This document shows, piece after piece, positions 34,891 through 46,234 of a stretch of DNA of 64,000 nt. Numbering within the stretch: the stretch's first letter is position 1; each line of letters begins with the position of its first letter. The stretch spans positions 310,001 through 374,000 of the forward strand of contig NZ_LMDW01000015.1 in NCBI RefSeq assembly GCF_001425205.1, given 5' to 3'. A model generated the notes under the pieces. It worked only from the letters and a program-made list of their open reading frames with translations, was not told the DNA's origin and did not search any database. Source of the DNA: Variovorax sp. Root411 (GTDB lineage: Bacteria > Pseudomonadota > Gammaproteobacteria > Burkholderiales > Burkholderiaceae_C). Position numbers and translations under genes: made by a program.

Positions 34891-35982
34891 TCAGGCCGAG
34901 TGGCTTTGCCGCGCACTGGCGATGTGCTCGCACACGGCGCGTGTCACCTGCGCGGTGGTGGCGTTGCCGCCGAGGTCGCGCGTGTGCAGCGACCGGTTCG
35001 CGGTGACGTGCTCCACGGCCTCCATCACGCGGCGCGCGGCCTGGGCTTCGCCCAGGTGCTCGAGCAGCATCACGACGGACCAGAAGGTGCCGACCGGATT
35101 GGCCAGCCCCTTGCCCATGATGTCGAAGGCCGAGCCGTGGATCGGCTCGAACATGGAGGGGTAGCGCCGCTCCGGGTCGATGTTGCCGGTGGGCGCAATG
35201 CCCAGGCTGCCCGCCAGCGCGGCCGCAAGGTCGCTGAGGATGTCGGCGTGCAGGTTGGTCGCGACGATGGTGTCCATCGATGCCGGCCGGTTGATCATGC
35301 GTGCAGTCGAAGCGTCGACCAGTTCCTTGTCCCAGGTGACGTCCGGGAACTCCCTGGAGATCTGCAGCGCGATCTCGTCCCACATCACCATCGCGTGGCG
35401 CTGGGCGTTGCTCTTGGTGATGACGGTCAGCAGCTTGCGGGGGCGCGACTGGGCCAGCTTGAAGGCGAAGCGCATGATCCGCTCGACGCCCGCGCGGGTC
35501 ATCATGCTCACGTCGGTGGCGGCTTCGATCGGGTGGCCCTGGTGCACGCGGCCGCCGACGCCGGCGTACTCGCCTTCGGAGTTCTCGCGCACGATGACCC
35601 AGTTCAGGTCGTCCGGGCCGCAGCGCTTGAGCGGGCCGTCGATGCCCGGCAGGATGCGCGTGGGGCGCACGTTGGCGTACTGGTCGAAGCCCTGGCAGAT
35701 CTTCAGGCGCAGGCCCCAGAGGGTGATGTGGTCGGGAATGTGCGGGTCGCCGGCGGAGCCGAAGAGGATGGCGTCCTTGTCACGCAGTGCGTCAAGGCCA
35801 TCGGCCGGCATCATCACGCCGTGCTCGCGGAAGTAGTCTCCGCCCCAGCCGAAATCCTCGAAGGTGAAGTTCAGCGCGCCGTTGGAGGCGGCGGCCAGCG
35901 CCTCCATCACTTCACGTCCGGCCGGGATCACTTCCTTGCCGATGCCGTCGCCGGGAATGGTGGCAATGCTGTAGCTGCTCAT
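34891..35982 (-). CDS. ttuC: tartrate dehydrogenase/decarboxylase (isocitrate/isopropylmalate dehydrogenase family)
   Basis: A 363-residue decarboxylating dehydrogenase of the IMDH/ICDH fold. NAD contacts and Mg2+ aspartates are present in DTIVATNLHADILSDL and the C-terminal MFEPIHGSAFDIMGKG. TtuC-type proteins oxidise tartrate, D-malate or isopropylmalate. The segment RENSEGEYAGVGGR, with Gly after Tyr-Ala, is closer to tartrate/D-malate enzymes than to LeuB. The Bug protein downstream is the likely uptake receptor. Substrate preference between tartrate and D-malate is not decidable from sequence alone. Confidence 0.86.
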   Translation of the reverse strand: MSSYSIATIPGDGIGKEVIPAGREVMEALAAASNGALNFTFEDFGWGGDYFREHGVMMPADGLDALRDKDAILFGSAGDPHIPDHITLWGLRLKICQGFDQYANVRPTRILPGIDGPLKRCGPDDLNWVIVRENSEGEYAGVGGRVHQGHPIEAATDVSMMTRAGVERIMRFAFKLAQSRPRKLLTVITKSNAQRHAMVMWDEIALQISREFPDVTWDKELVDASTARMINRPASMDTIVATNLHADILSDLAAALAGSLGIAPTGNIDPERRYPSMFEPIHGSAFDIMGKGLANPVGTFWSVVMLLEHLGEAQAARRVMEAVEHVTANRSLHTRDLGGNATTAQVTRAVCEHIASARQSHSA

Positions 35983-36203
35983 CGATGTCCTTCATGGAAT
36001 GCTGCTGGGGAGCCGGCACTTTAGGATCAGGTGCACCGAACGATTCGCACTCGAAGTCAATCCATCGTTAACCTGAGTTCAACAATCGGACAGGCACATG
36101 GGGAGACTGCGCGGCCTGGTGTTGTCGCCGACCGGACCTGCATGGCGGCGCCGTTTCTCTTAGATTCGACCGTCGCATCTTTTACCCACTGGAGACTCTT
36201 TCA

Positions 36204-36512
36204 ATGATTCACGTCGTCGCCGTCATCACCGCCAAGCCCGGCCAGCGCGCCAGACTGCTCGAAGCCTTCGCCGAGAACCGCGCGGCCGTCCTGGCCGAAG
36301 CGGGCTGCATCGAATACGGCGCCGCGGTCGATGCGCAAGGCGTCCCGACGTCCAAGGCCAGCTTCGGGCCCGACACTTTCGTCGTCGTCGAGAAGTGGGA
36401 AACGCTGGCGCACCTGCAGGCGCATGCCGTGGCCCCGCACATGAAAGCCCACGGAGAGAAGACCAAGGAATTCGTCGAGAGCAAGCTGATCCACGTGCTC
36501 GAACCTGCCTGA
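36204..36512 (+). CDS. ABM-family quinol monooxygenase (YgiN-like)
   Basis: A 102-residue dimeric alpha+beta-barrel protein. The ferredoxin-like ABM fold shows in IHVVAVITAKPGQRARLLEAF and FVVVEKWETLAHLQAHAVAPHMKA (a His/Glu/Trp cluster at the base of the cavity). YgiN-like members act on quinols or electrophiles. The 221 bases upstream (35983-36203) separate it from the divergent ttuC gene and contain no feature I can name. A Shine-Dalgarno-like GGAGA lies near 36191. Confidence 0.83.
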   Translation: MIHVVAVITAKPGQRARLLEAFAENRAAVLAEAGCIEYGAAVDAQGVPTSKASFGPDTFVVVEKWETLAHLQAHAVAPHMKAHGEKTKEFVESKLIHVLEPA

Positions 36513-36614
36513 GGCCGCAGGCGCAAGCCCGGCTTCGCGCGCGCCGCGATGCGTGCTACCGTCGCGGCGGGAGAGCAGGCGTCACCGATGCCCACGGAGA
36601 GAGGGACCGAAGAC

Positions 36615-37208
36615 ATGGCGATCTTTCATTCGCATGGTTTCCGCTTGCGCGCTGTCATCGCACCCGGTGGGCTGCTGGCAGCCTTTCTTCTGACGACCGG
36701 CTGCGCGCCGCTTCTCGCGCCGCCCTATGCGGCCGACTACGAGACGCTCGACCGGCTCGAGGCCACGCGCCCCGGCATGGTGGCCGTCGCGAAGGCGCAG
36801 CCCATCGACACGGAAGACAAGATCAACACGGTGCGCCTGCGCGGCGCGAAGCTGGTGTCGCCCAGCGGCAGCTTCGCGCGGTACCTGCAGGACGCGCTGA
36901 TGCGCGACCTCGGCGAAATCTCGGCCTACGACCCGAAGGCGCCGACGCGCATCGCGGCGCGCATCCTGGCCAACGAGATCGACCTGGGCATCATCAACGG
37001 CACGGGCCGCATGGACGTGGAGGTGACCGTCATGCGCGACGCCACGCAGCGCCTGCGCAAGACCTACCGTGCGGAGACCGCCTTCGATTCGAGCTACGCG
37101 AACATCGTCGCCGTGCCGGCGGGGCAGGCCGCGTATCCGCGCCTCGTGCGCGCCCTGCTGCGGGAGGTGTATGCCGATCCGCAGTTCGTGGCCGCCATCG
37201 GCCGTTGA
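36615..37208 (+). CDS. predicted lipoprotein of unknown function
   Basis: A 197-residue protein with a lipoprotein signal: basic N-terminus, hydrophobic stretch 15-27 and a lipobox-like LLTTGC with C30 as the lipidation site. The mature part has two alpha/beta blocks and a repeated theme of small beta strands (TRIAARILANEIDLGIINGT, MDVEVTVMRDATQRLRKTY). I cannot assign a family. Start at 36615 is favoured by GAGAGAGGG about ten bases upstream; an ATG at 36549 would lengthen it. It is followed 29 bases later by a second lipoprotein of similar size, so the pair probably works together in the envelope. Confidence 0.78.
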   Translation: MAIFHSHGFRLRAVIAPGGLLAAFLLTTGCAPLLAPPYAADYETLDRLEATRPGMVAVAKAQPIDTEDKINTVRLRGAKLVSPSGSFARYLQDALMRDLGEISAYDPKAPTRIAARILANEIDLGIINGTGRMDVEVTVMRDATQRLRKTYRAETAFDSSYANIVAVPAGQAAYPRLVRALLREVYADPQFVAAIGR

Positions 37209-37237
37209 CGACATCCCCAAGGTCCGGAGGCGCTTCG

Positions 37238-37849
37238 ATGATGCCGTTCTTCTTTCTTCCAATGACCGCGATTCGACATGCCGCAACCGCGGCGTTCGCG
37301 GCCCTGCTGCTCGCGGGATGCGTGCACCCGATCACCATGATCACCGAGACCGCGCCGCCGCGCTCGCAGGCGCACCTGGTCCCGAAGAAGGTCGCCTATG
37401 TGATGACCGACGCCGACCGCGACGTGGAAGTGATCACGCCCGGTGGCAGCGGCGACCGCGTGAGCTACTACCCGTATCGCGACCTCGAGAAGTCGATACG
37501 CGACGCATTGCGCGCGGTGTACCGCGACGTGGTGGTGCTGCGCACCGCGGCCGACGCGAAGGCGAACGAGGCGACGGGCGTGTCGCTGGTGTTCGCACCG
37601 CGCATCACCACCGCTTCCAGTTCGTCGTCGTGGATCAGCTGGCCGCCGACGTCGTTCACCGCCGAGGTGGCATGCGTGGTGACCGATGCGGCAGGCGCCG
37701 AAGTCACGCGCGTGCGCGCGGCGGGCAATGGCACGGCGGAGTTCGGCGAATTCAAGGGCGACTTCGGGCTGGCGGCGCGAAGGGCTGCGACGCGGCTGAC
37801 GTCGCAATTGAGCAGCGAGGTTCGCAGGAACGAGAAGCTGCTGCATTGA
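37238..37849 (+). CDS. predicted lipoprotein of unknown function
   Basis: A 203-residue protein with a lipobox LLLAGC (C28) after a hydrophobic signal. The mature region (AYVMTDADRDVEVITP onward) looks like a mixed alpha/beta domain with a serine-rich loop at 130-136. No family is recognised. A good GGAGG ribosome site at 37225-37229 sits 8 bases before the first ATG of a tandem pair. It forms a likely two-gene operon with the lipoprotein upstream and converges on gap. Confidence 0.8.
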   Translation: MMPFFFLPMTAIRHAATAAFAALLLAGCVHPITMITETAPPRSQAHLVPKKVAYVMTDADRDVEVITPGGSGDRVSYYPYRDLEKSIRDALRAVYRDVVVLRTAADAKANEATGVSLVFAPRITTASSSSSWISWPPTSFTAEVACVVTDAAGAEVTRVRAAGNGTAEFGEFKGDFGLAARRAATRLTSQLSSEVRRNEKLLH

Positions 37850-37859
37850 ACGCACCATG

Positions 37860-37885
37860 AAAAAACGCGCCCTCGGGCGCGTTCT
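37860..37885 (-). terminator. rho-independent terminator after gap
   Basis: AACGCGCC (37864-37871) and GGCGCGTT (37876-37883) form an 8-bp stem with a CTCG loop. On the minus strand a run of six T follows, so it ends the tktA-gap transcript; on the plus strand GTTCTT gives weaker termination of the lipoprotein pair. The stem is identical to that at 62-81. Confidence 0.8.
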
Positions 37886-37904
37886 TCATTGAAGCCGCAA
37901 AGCC

Positions 37905-41071
<3,167 letters not shown>

Positions 41072-41218
41072 TTGCGGTGGACTTTCGGGGGAAAAGGGTG
41101 GGAGAGGATAGGGGGGAACCCGCGATTTTACCGGGCGAGCCCGGACACCCGCCGATACAGGGCAAACACCCCGCCGATGCTCCTTTGTGCAGCGGCCGGA
41201 CTGCTAGAGTTGCGCCCC

Positions 41219-41599
41219 ATGCACGGGCTGCACCTCACCGCCGACCTTCACGACTGCCAATGCGGCCTTCAATGGCTGACCGACCGGGAGGCCCTGGGCG
41301 CCGTTTGCCTCAAGGCGGTGGACGCCGCCGGGCTGCAGGCGGTGGGCAGGCTGGTCCACGGTTTCCCGGCCACGCCGCAGGGCCCGGGCGGGGTCACGGC
41401 CACGGTGCTGCTGGCCGAATCCCACCTGTGCATCCACACCTGGCCCGAGCAGCGCGGCGTGACGCTCGACGTGTACGTGTGCAATTTCAGCGGCGACCAC
41501 TCGGCCAAGGCGCATGCGCTGATGGAATGCCTGGTGGCGCTGTTCCAGCCCCGCCACAGCGAACGCAACGAACTGCAGCGCGGACGGGTCCCGGCGTGA
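41219..41599 (+). CDS. speH: S-adenosylmethionine decarboxylase proenzyme (SpeH type)
   Basis: A 126-residue prokaryotic class 1b AdoMetDC. Autocleavage at E67-S68 (LLAESHLCIHTWPE) makes the pyruvoyl cofactor; the downstream catalytic residues H73 and C88-equivalent region (VYVCNFSG) are present. It makes decarboxylated AdoMet, the aminopropyl donor for spermidine. A -10-like TAGAGT at 41205-41210 is only 8 bases before the ATG, so a leaderless mRNA is possible. Its TGA overlaps the MurU GTG (GTGA). The spermidine-synthase-like gene is not adjacent; a membrane-bound one is at 54303-55859. Confidence 0.9.
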   Translation: MHGLHLTADLHDCQCGLQWLTDREALGAVCLKAVDAAGLQAVGRLVHGFPATPQGPGGVTATVLLAESHLCIHTWPEQRGVTLDVYVCNFSGDHSAKAHALMECLVALFQPRHSERNELQRGRVPA

Positions 41600-42336
41600 G
41601 CGCGGCGACCCGGGTCCGCGCCATGATCCTTGCCGCTGGTCGCGGTGAGCGCATGCGGCCGCTGACCGACACCACCCCCAAGCCCCTGCTCGAAGTGCGC
41701 GGCAAGCCACTGATGCAGTGGCCGATGGAGGCGCTGGCCGTGGGCGGGTTCACCGAGCTGGTGATCAACACGGACTGGCTGGGCACGCAGATCTCCGGGC
41801 GCTTCGGCGCCGAGCCCTTGTTGCAGGGGCCATCGGCACTGTCGATTTCATACTCCGACGAGGGCCGCGACTTCGGCGGCGCGCTCGAAACGGCCGGCGG
41901 CATCGTGCGTGCGCTGCCCTTGCTCGGCGATGTGTTCTGGGTCGCGGCCGGCGACGTGTTCGCGCCTGGCTTCGCCTTCACGCAAGACTCGGTCGACCGC
42001 TTCATCGCCAGCGGCAAGCTCGCGCACCTGTGGCTGGTGCCGAACCCCGCGCACAACCTCAAGGGCGATTTCGGCTTGTCTGCCGAGGGCCTCGCGCTCA
42101 ACACGGCCGACCGGAAGTTCACCTTCTCGACCATCGGCCTGTACCGCGCCGAGCTCTTCGCGCCGCCGTACTGCGACATCCCGAGCGGCAACCCGGCCGG
42201 CCGCAAAGCCCCATTGGCGCCGATCCTGCGCGCCGCGATGGACAATGAACTCGTGAGCGCCGAGCTCTACACCGGCCCCTGGACCGATGTGGGCACCCCC
42301 GAACGACTCGCCCAACTGAACACGCCAAGCAGATGA
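41596..42336 (+). CDS. murU: MurU-like nucleotidyltransferase (NDP-sugar/N-acetylmuramate-1-phosphate)
   Basis: A 246-residue nucleotidyltransferase with the signature LAAGRGERMRPLTDTTPKPLL (split as LAAGxGxRMxPLT...KP). The metal aspartate D115-like site is in FWVAAGDVFAPGF. MurU-type proteins activate N-acetylmuramate-1-phosphate in peptidoglycan recycling; a general sugar-1-phosphate transferase is the alternative. I take the GTG at 41596 because it overlaps the speH stop as GTGA; an ATG at 41623 is nine codons in. Its stop overlaps the pepP start (ATGA). Confidence 0.86.
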   Translation: MSAATRVRAMILAAGRGERMRPLTDTTPKPLLEVRGKPLMQWPMEALAVGGFTELVINTDWLGTQISGRFGAEPLLQGPSALSISYSDEGRDFGGALETAGGIVRALPLLGDVFWVAAGDVFAPGFAFTQDSVDRFIASGKLAHLWLVPNPAHNLKGDFGLSAEGLALNTADRKFTFSTIGLYRAELFAPPYCDIPSGNPAGRKAPLAPILRAAMDNELVSAELYTGPWTDVGTPERLAQLNTPSR

Positions 42337-43733
42337 CTTCAGCAGCAGCCACCACCACGATCTACGCCGAGCGCCGCGCGCGCCTCGCCTCGCAGCTGGG
42401 CAAGGACGGCATCGCGATCATCCCGACCGCGCCCGAACGCCCGCGCAACCGCGACACCGATTTCCTCTACCGCCACGACAGCTACTTTTATTACCTGACC
42501 GGCTTCACCGAGCCCAACGCCTGGCTGGTGCTGGCGGGCGACGGCCGCGCCACGCTGTTCTGCGCGCCGAAGGACCTGGAGCGCGAGATCTGGGACGGCT
42601 ACCGCCTCGGCCCCGACGCGGCGCCCGCGGCACTCGGTGTCGACGAAGCCTTCTCGGTCGCCGACCTCGATGCCAGGCTTCCGAAGCTGCTCGAGAACCG
42701 CTCGACCGTGTGGTTTCCGTTCGCGATCCACAAGGGCCTCGAGACCCGCATCGACGGTTGGCTGCAGTCCGTGCGCGCCCGCGTGCGCTACGGCGCGCTG
42801 TGCCCCGAGGAGCAGCGCGACCTGTGCGGCCCGCTCGACGAGATGCGCCTGATCAAGGACGCGCACGAGCAAGACATCATGCGCCGCGCCGCGCAGATCA
42901 GCGCCCGCGGCCACGTGCGCGCGATGCAGCTCTCGGCCCGCATGCTGCGCGAGGGCAAGGACGCGCGCGAGTACCACCTCGACGCCGAGCTGCTGCACGA
43001 ATTCCGCCTTGGCGGCTCGCAGTACCCGGCCTACTACTCCATCGTCGCGGCCGGCGCCAACGCCTGCGTGCTGCACTACCGCGCCGATGCGGCGCCGCTG
43101 CGCAAGGGCGAGCTGGTGCTGATCGACGCCGGCTGCGAACTCGACGGCTACGCGAGCGACATCACCCGTACCTTCCCGGCCGACGGCAAGTTCAGCGGTC
43201 CGCAGCGCGCGCTGTACGACCTTGTGCTGGCCAGCCAGGACGCCGCGGCCGCCGTCACCAAGGCCGGCAACCGCTTCACGGACCCGCACGACGCCGCGGT
43301 GAAGGTGCTGGCGCAGGGCATGCTCGACTTCGGCCTGCTCGACGCCAACAAGGTCGGCAACGTGCAGGACGTGATCGACTCGCGCGCCTACTTCCAGTTC
43401 TACATGCACCGCACGGGCCACTGGCTCGGCATGGACGTGCACGATTGCGGCAGCTACGTCGAGCCCACGCAGGTCGGCGAGGTGAGCGAGCGCAAGGATC
43501 CGCTGTCGAACGAGGTCATCAAGAACCGCCCGAGCCGCATCCTGCATCCGGGCATGGTGCTGACGCTGGAGCCCGGCATCTACGTGCGGCCCGCCGACGG
43601 CGTGCCGGAGCAGTTCCACGGCATCGGCATTCGCATCGAGGACGACGCGATCGTCACGGCCACCGGCTGCGAACTCATCTCGCGCGGCGTGCCCGTGAAG
43701 GCGGACGAGATCGAGGCGCTGATGCGGGCTTGA
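42333..43733 (+). CDS. pepP: Xaa-Pro aminopeptidase (M24B)
   Basis: A 466-residue aminopeptidase P with an N-terminal creatinase-like domain (to about 170) and a C-terminal pita-bread catalytic domain. The five metal ligands are D265, D276 (IDAGCELDGYASDITR), H363 (RTGHWLG), E413 (LEPGIY) and E436 (RIEDD). It removes the N-terminal residue from peptides with Pro second, consistent with proline-rich peptide turnover. It starts 4 bases inside murU and converges on pbpC. Confidence 0.94.
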   Translation: MTSAAATTTIYAERRARLASQLGKDGIAIIPTAPERPRNRDTDFLYRHDSYFYYLTGFTEPNAWLVLAGDGRATLFCAPKDLEREIWDGYRLGPDAAPAALGVDEAFSVADLDARLPKLLENRSTVWFPFAIHKGLETRIDGWLQSVRARVRYGALCPEEQRDLCGPLDEMRLIKDAHEQDIMRRAAQISARGHVRAMQLSARMLREGKDAREYHLDAELLHEFRLGGSQYPAYYSIVAAGANACVLHYRADAAPLRKGELVLIDAGCELDGYASDITRTFPADGKFSGPQRALYDLVLASQDAAAAVTKAGNRFTDPHDAAVKVLAQGMLDFGLLDANKVGNVQDVIDSRAYFQFYMHRTGHWLGMDVHDCGSYVEPTQVGEVSERKDPLSNEVIKNRPSRILHPGMVLTLEPGIYVRPADGVPEQFHGIGIRIEDDAIVTATGCELISRGVPVKADEIEALMRA

Positions 43734-43746
43734 CGGCTCGCCCGGC

Positions 43747-43775
43747 CTCGGGTTGCGGCATCGAAGCAACCCGGG
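43747..43775. terminator. hairpin between pepP and pbpC
   Basis: CTCGGGTTGC and GCAACCCGGG pair (one G-T wobble) around a 9-base loop between the convergent pepP and pbpC genes. There is no T tract on either strand, so at best it is a weak bidirectional attenuator. Confidence 0.35.
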
Positions 43776-43805
43776 TCTGCCGGCATGACGCCGCCGTGAC
43801 GCCCC

Positions 43806-46094
43806 TCAGGGTGCGATGTCCACCGTCACTTCGCGCGACTCCGCGCGGCCCTGGTCGTCGACCGCGCGCAGCACATAGCGCCGGCCCGACGCCGCGAGAT
43901 CGGGCATCCAGGTGATGCCTTCGCCGGGCGCGGTGCGGCCGATGAGCGCATCGTCGGCAAACCAGTAGATGGCCTGCATGCCCGCTGCAGCCTCGGCGCG
44001 CAGCACCAGCGGCTCGGGCTTCTTCACGCGCAGCGTGTGGCGCACGCCGCGCAAGGGCGAGGTGATGAGCGGTGCGCTTTCGGGCGCATCGCCATCCTTC
44101 TCGCAGCCGTCCGCCGGTGCGCTCGCGCGCGGCAGGCCGGCCTGGCGGAACAGGCGGCGCATGTCGCTGCCCCATTGCTCCACCACCTGCTGGCGCGCAT
44201 TGGGCTGCGGGCCGCAGACCACCTTGCCGGTCGTTTCGTCGACCCACACTGCGCGGTGCAGGTTGCTGACCTGGATCGGCGACTTGCCGGCGATGAACCA
44301 CGTCGTGGTGCGCACCGGGCACAGTGCGTCGGGCAGGCCTCCCGTCGCGGCGCAGACCTCGACCTGGCGCAGGTCGGGCGGCTGACGCGACGCCACCTCG
44401 CCGGGGTCGAGCCGCTCGGCGCGCAGCGCATCGACCATGCGCAGGAACAGCGGTGCGGCCGCGTCGACGCCGACCAGCGCGGGGTTGCTGGTGCCGTCGA
44501 AATTGCCGACCCACACCACGAGCACATGCCGCCCGAACACGCCGGCCGTCCACGCATCGCGAAAGCCCCAGGACGTGCCCGTCTTCCATGCAATGGCGGG
44601 GCGCGCGGGCAGCGTGGTGTCGGGGCGCGGCGTGTGGCGCAGCATGTCGAGCGTGATGAACGATGCTTCCTCGCTCAGCAGACGCAGCGGCTGCACGGGC
44701 CGCTCGCCAGGCGCGGGCTGCGTGTAGCGGATGGGCTGCGAGATGCCGCCATTGGCCAGCGTCGCGTACATGCCGGCCAGCTCCTCGGGCGTGACCTCGC
44801 CACCGCCCAGCACCAGCGCGAGGCCGTAGTGCGATTCGCCCTGCAGCTTCTGCACGCCGGCCAGGCGCATGAAGTCGTAGAGCCCCGGTTTCGAGAGCTT
44901 GGCCGCCACGGCCACGGCCGGAATGTTGCGGCTGCGGATCAGCGCGTCCTGCGCCGGCAGCGGACCGGCGAAGCGATGGTCGAAGTTCTCAGGCGTGTAC
45001 GGGCCGAAGGAAGTCGGCGCGTCCTTCAGCATCGTCTTCGGATGCAGCAGCCCCTGGTCGAGCGCGAGCGCGTAGATGAAGGGCTTGAGCGTGGAGCCCG
45101 GCGAGCGCTTGGCCAGCACGCCGTTGACCTGGCCCGAGATGGCGTCGTTGCGGAAGTCGGCCGAGCCGATCATCGCGCGCACCTGCATCGTCGATGCGTC
45201 GAGCAGCAGCGCGCTCGCGTTGGTCATGCCCACGTCGGCATGCGCGCGCAGGTACTGGCCCATCACGCGTTCGAGCGTGGCCTGCATGCGCAGGTCGATG
45301 GTGGTCCGGATCTCTTGCACGCCGCGCTCTTGCGCGAGCAGCATGTCGGTGGCGTGCGGCGCGAGAAACGGCAGGCTGCCGCGCGACTGCGCCGACAGCG
45401 CCAGTTGCGCATCGGGCGCATGCTGCTTCGCCGTCGGATCGCGCTCGGCCCACAGTGCCCACAGGCGTTCGCGCGCCGACTGCAGCTCGGCGTTGCGGCC
45501 GCGCTCGGCGATGCGCTTGACGGGGTTCTGCGGAATCACCGCAAGCGTCAGCGCCTCGGGCAGGCTGAGCTTGGCCGCGTCCTTGCGGAAGTAGATGAGG
45601 CTGGCGGCCTGCACGCCCTCGATGTTGCCGCCGTAGGGCGCGGTGTTGAGGTACGCCTCGAGGATGTCGTGCTTGCCGAAGCGCGCCTCCAGCCACAGCG
45701 CCGCGAAGATCTGCGCGACCTTGCCGGTGGGCGTGCGGCTGTCGATGCCGTAGACGCGGCGCGCGAGCTGCATGGTGAGCGTGGAGCCGCCCTGGCGGCG
45801 CTCGCCGCTGGCGATGCGCCAGGCGCTGCGCGCCAGCGCGGCGGGGTTGACGCCGGGGTGTGCATAGAAGCGGCGGTCTTCGTACAGCAGCACCGCATCG
45901 ACCAGCGTGGGCGAGATGCGTTCGAGCGGCACCCAGAGACGGTATTGCTCGTCGCCTGCGAGCGTGAGGCGCAACAGCTGGCCGCCTTGTGCGTAGACGG
46001 CGCGGGAGCTGCCGACGGTTTCGCTGAGCGGGGCGTGGGGCCACAGGCGAAGCAGTGCGAGCACGAAGACGACGAACGCGAAAGCGATGCCCAT
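43806..46094 (-). CDS. pbpC: penicillin-binding protein 1C (peptidoglycan glycosyltransferase/transpeptidase-like)
   Basis: A 762-residue inner-membrane protein. A single N-terminal helix (about 4-17) precedes a GT51 glycosyltransferase domain with catalytic E72 (LLYEDRRFY) and the QGGSTLTMQLARR block (101-113). The transpeptidase domain has S334xxK337 (SPGSTLKPF) and a KTGTS block near residue 555; a BiPBP_C domain ends the protein. PbpC lies next to alpha-2-macroglobulin in many Gram-negatives, where A2M is thought to trap proteases while PbpC repairs peptidoglycan. I start at 46094 (GAGGGAGAAAG site) rather than 46163, because the extra N-terminus would be encoded by the intergenic repeat. 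Confidence 0.9.
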   Translation of the reverse strand: MGIAFAFVVFVLALLRLWPHAPLSETVGSSRAVYAQGGQLLRLTLAGDEQYRLWVPLERISPTLVDAVLLYEDRRFYAHPGVNPAALARSAWRIASGERRQGGSTLTMQLARRVYGIDSRTPTGKVAQIFAALWLEARFGKHDILEAYLNTAPYGGNIEGVQAASLIYFRKDAAKLSLPEALTLAVIPQNPVKRIAERGRNAELQSARERLWALWAERDPTAKQHAPDAQLALSAQSRGSLPFLAPHATDMLLAQERGVQEIRTTIDLRMQATLERVMGQYLRAHADVGMTNASALLLDASTMQVRAMIGSADFRNDAISGQVNGVLAKRSPGSTLKPFIYALALDQGLLHPKTMLKDAPTSFGPYTPENFDHRFAGPLPAQDALIRSRNIPAVAVAAKLSKPGLYDFMRLAGVQKLQGESHYGLALVLGGGEVTPEELAGMYATLANGGISQPIRYTQPAPGERPVQPLRLLSEEASFITLDMLRHTPRPDTTLPARPAIAWKTGTSWGFRDAWTAGVFGRHVLVVWVGNFDGTSNPALVGVDAAAPLFLRMVDALRAERLDPGEVASRQPPDLRQVEVCAATGGLPDALCPVRTTTWFIAGKSPIQVSNLHRAVWVDETTGKVVCGPQPNARQQVVEQWGSDMRRLFRQAGLPRASAPADGCEKDGDAPESAPLITSPLRGVRHTLRVKKPEPLVLRAEAAAGMQAIYWFADDALIGRTAPGEGITWMPDLAASGRRYVLRAVDDQGRAESREVTVDIAP

Positions 46095-46100
46095 CTTTCT

Positions 46101-46139
46101 CCCTCTTCCTCCGGGAGAGGGTTGGGGTGAGGGCATCGG
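46101..46139 (-). repeat. REP-like intergenic repeat, copy 1
   Basis: Positions 46101-46139 carry a GGTTGGGGTGAGGGC core next to a CCCTCT/AGAGGG hairpin; the second copy in opposite orientation is at 46171-46211. The reading on the minus strand is CCCTCACCCCAACCCTCTCCC. Copies like this are widespread in Betaproteobacteria (from memory), often near 3' ends. Confidence 0.6.
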
Positions 46140-46170
46140 CGACGGATCGAGCACGGTGGTCATGTCGGTG

Positions 46171-46211
46171 CCGCACCCTCACCCTAACCCTCTCCCGCAA
46201 GCGGGAGAGGG
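46171..46211 (+). repeat. REP-like intergenic repeat, copy 2
   Basis: Positions 46171-46211 read CCCTCACCCTAACCCTCTCCC followed by a nearly perfect hairpin (CTCTCCCGC-AA-GCGGGAGAG, 46190-46209). It differs from the complement of copy 1 at about one base in the 20-base core. It ends about 24 bases from the alpha-2-macroglobulin stop. Confidence 0.6.
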
Positions 46212-46234
46212 AACCAGGCGCGAGCGCGTCATGA

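Noticed and set aside
35983-36203. Possible control elements between ttuC and the ABM gene
   Set aside because: No consistent promoter or inverted repeat stood out beyond chance.
46095-46163. Extended PbpC N-terminus from the ATG at 46163
   Set aside because: The extra residues are encoded by the intergenic repeat; the start at 46094 has a purine-rich site and begins directly at the membrane helix.
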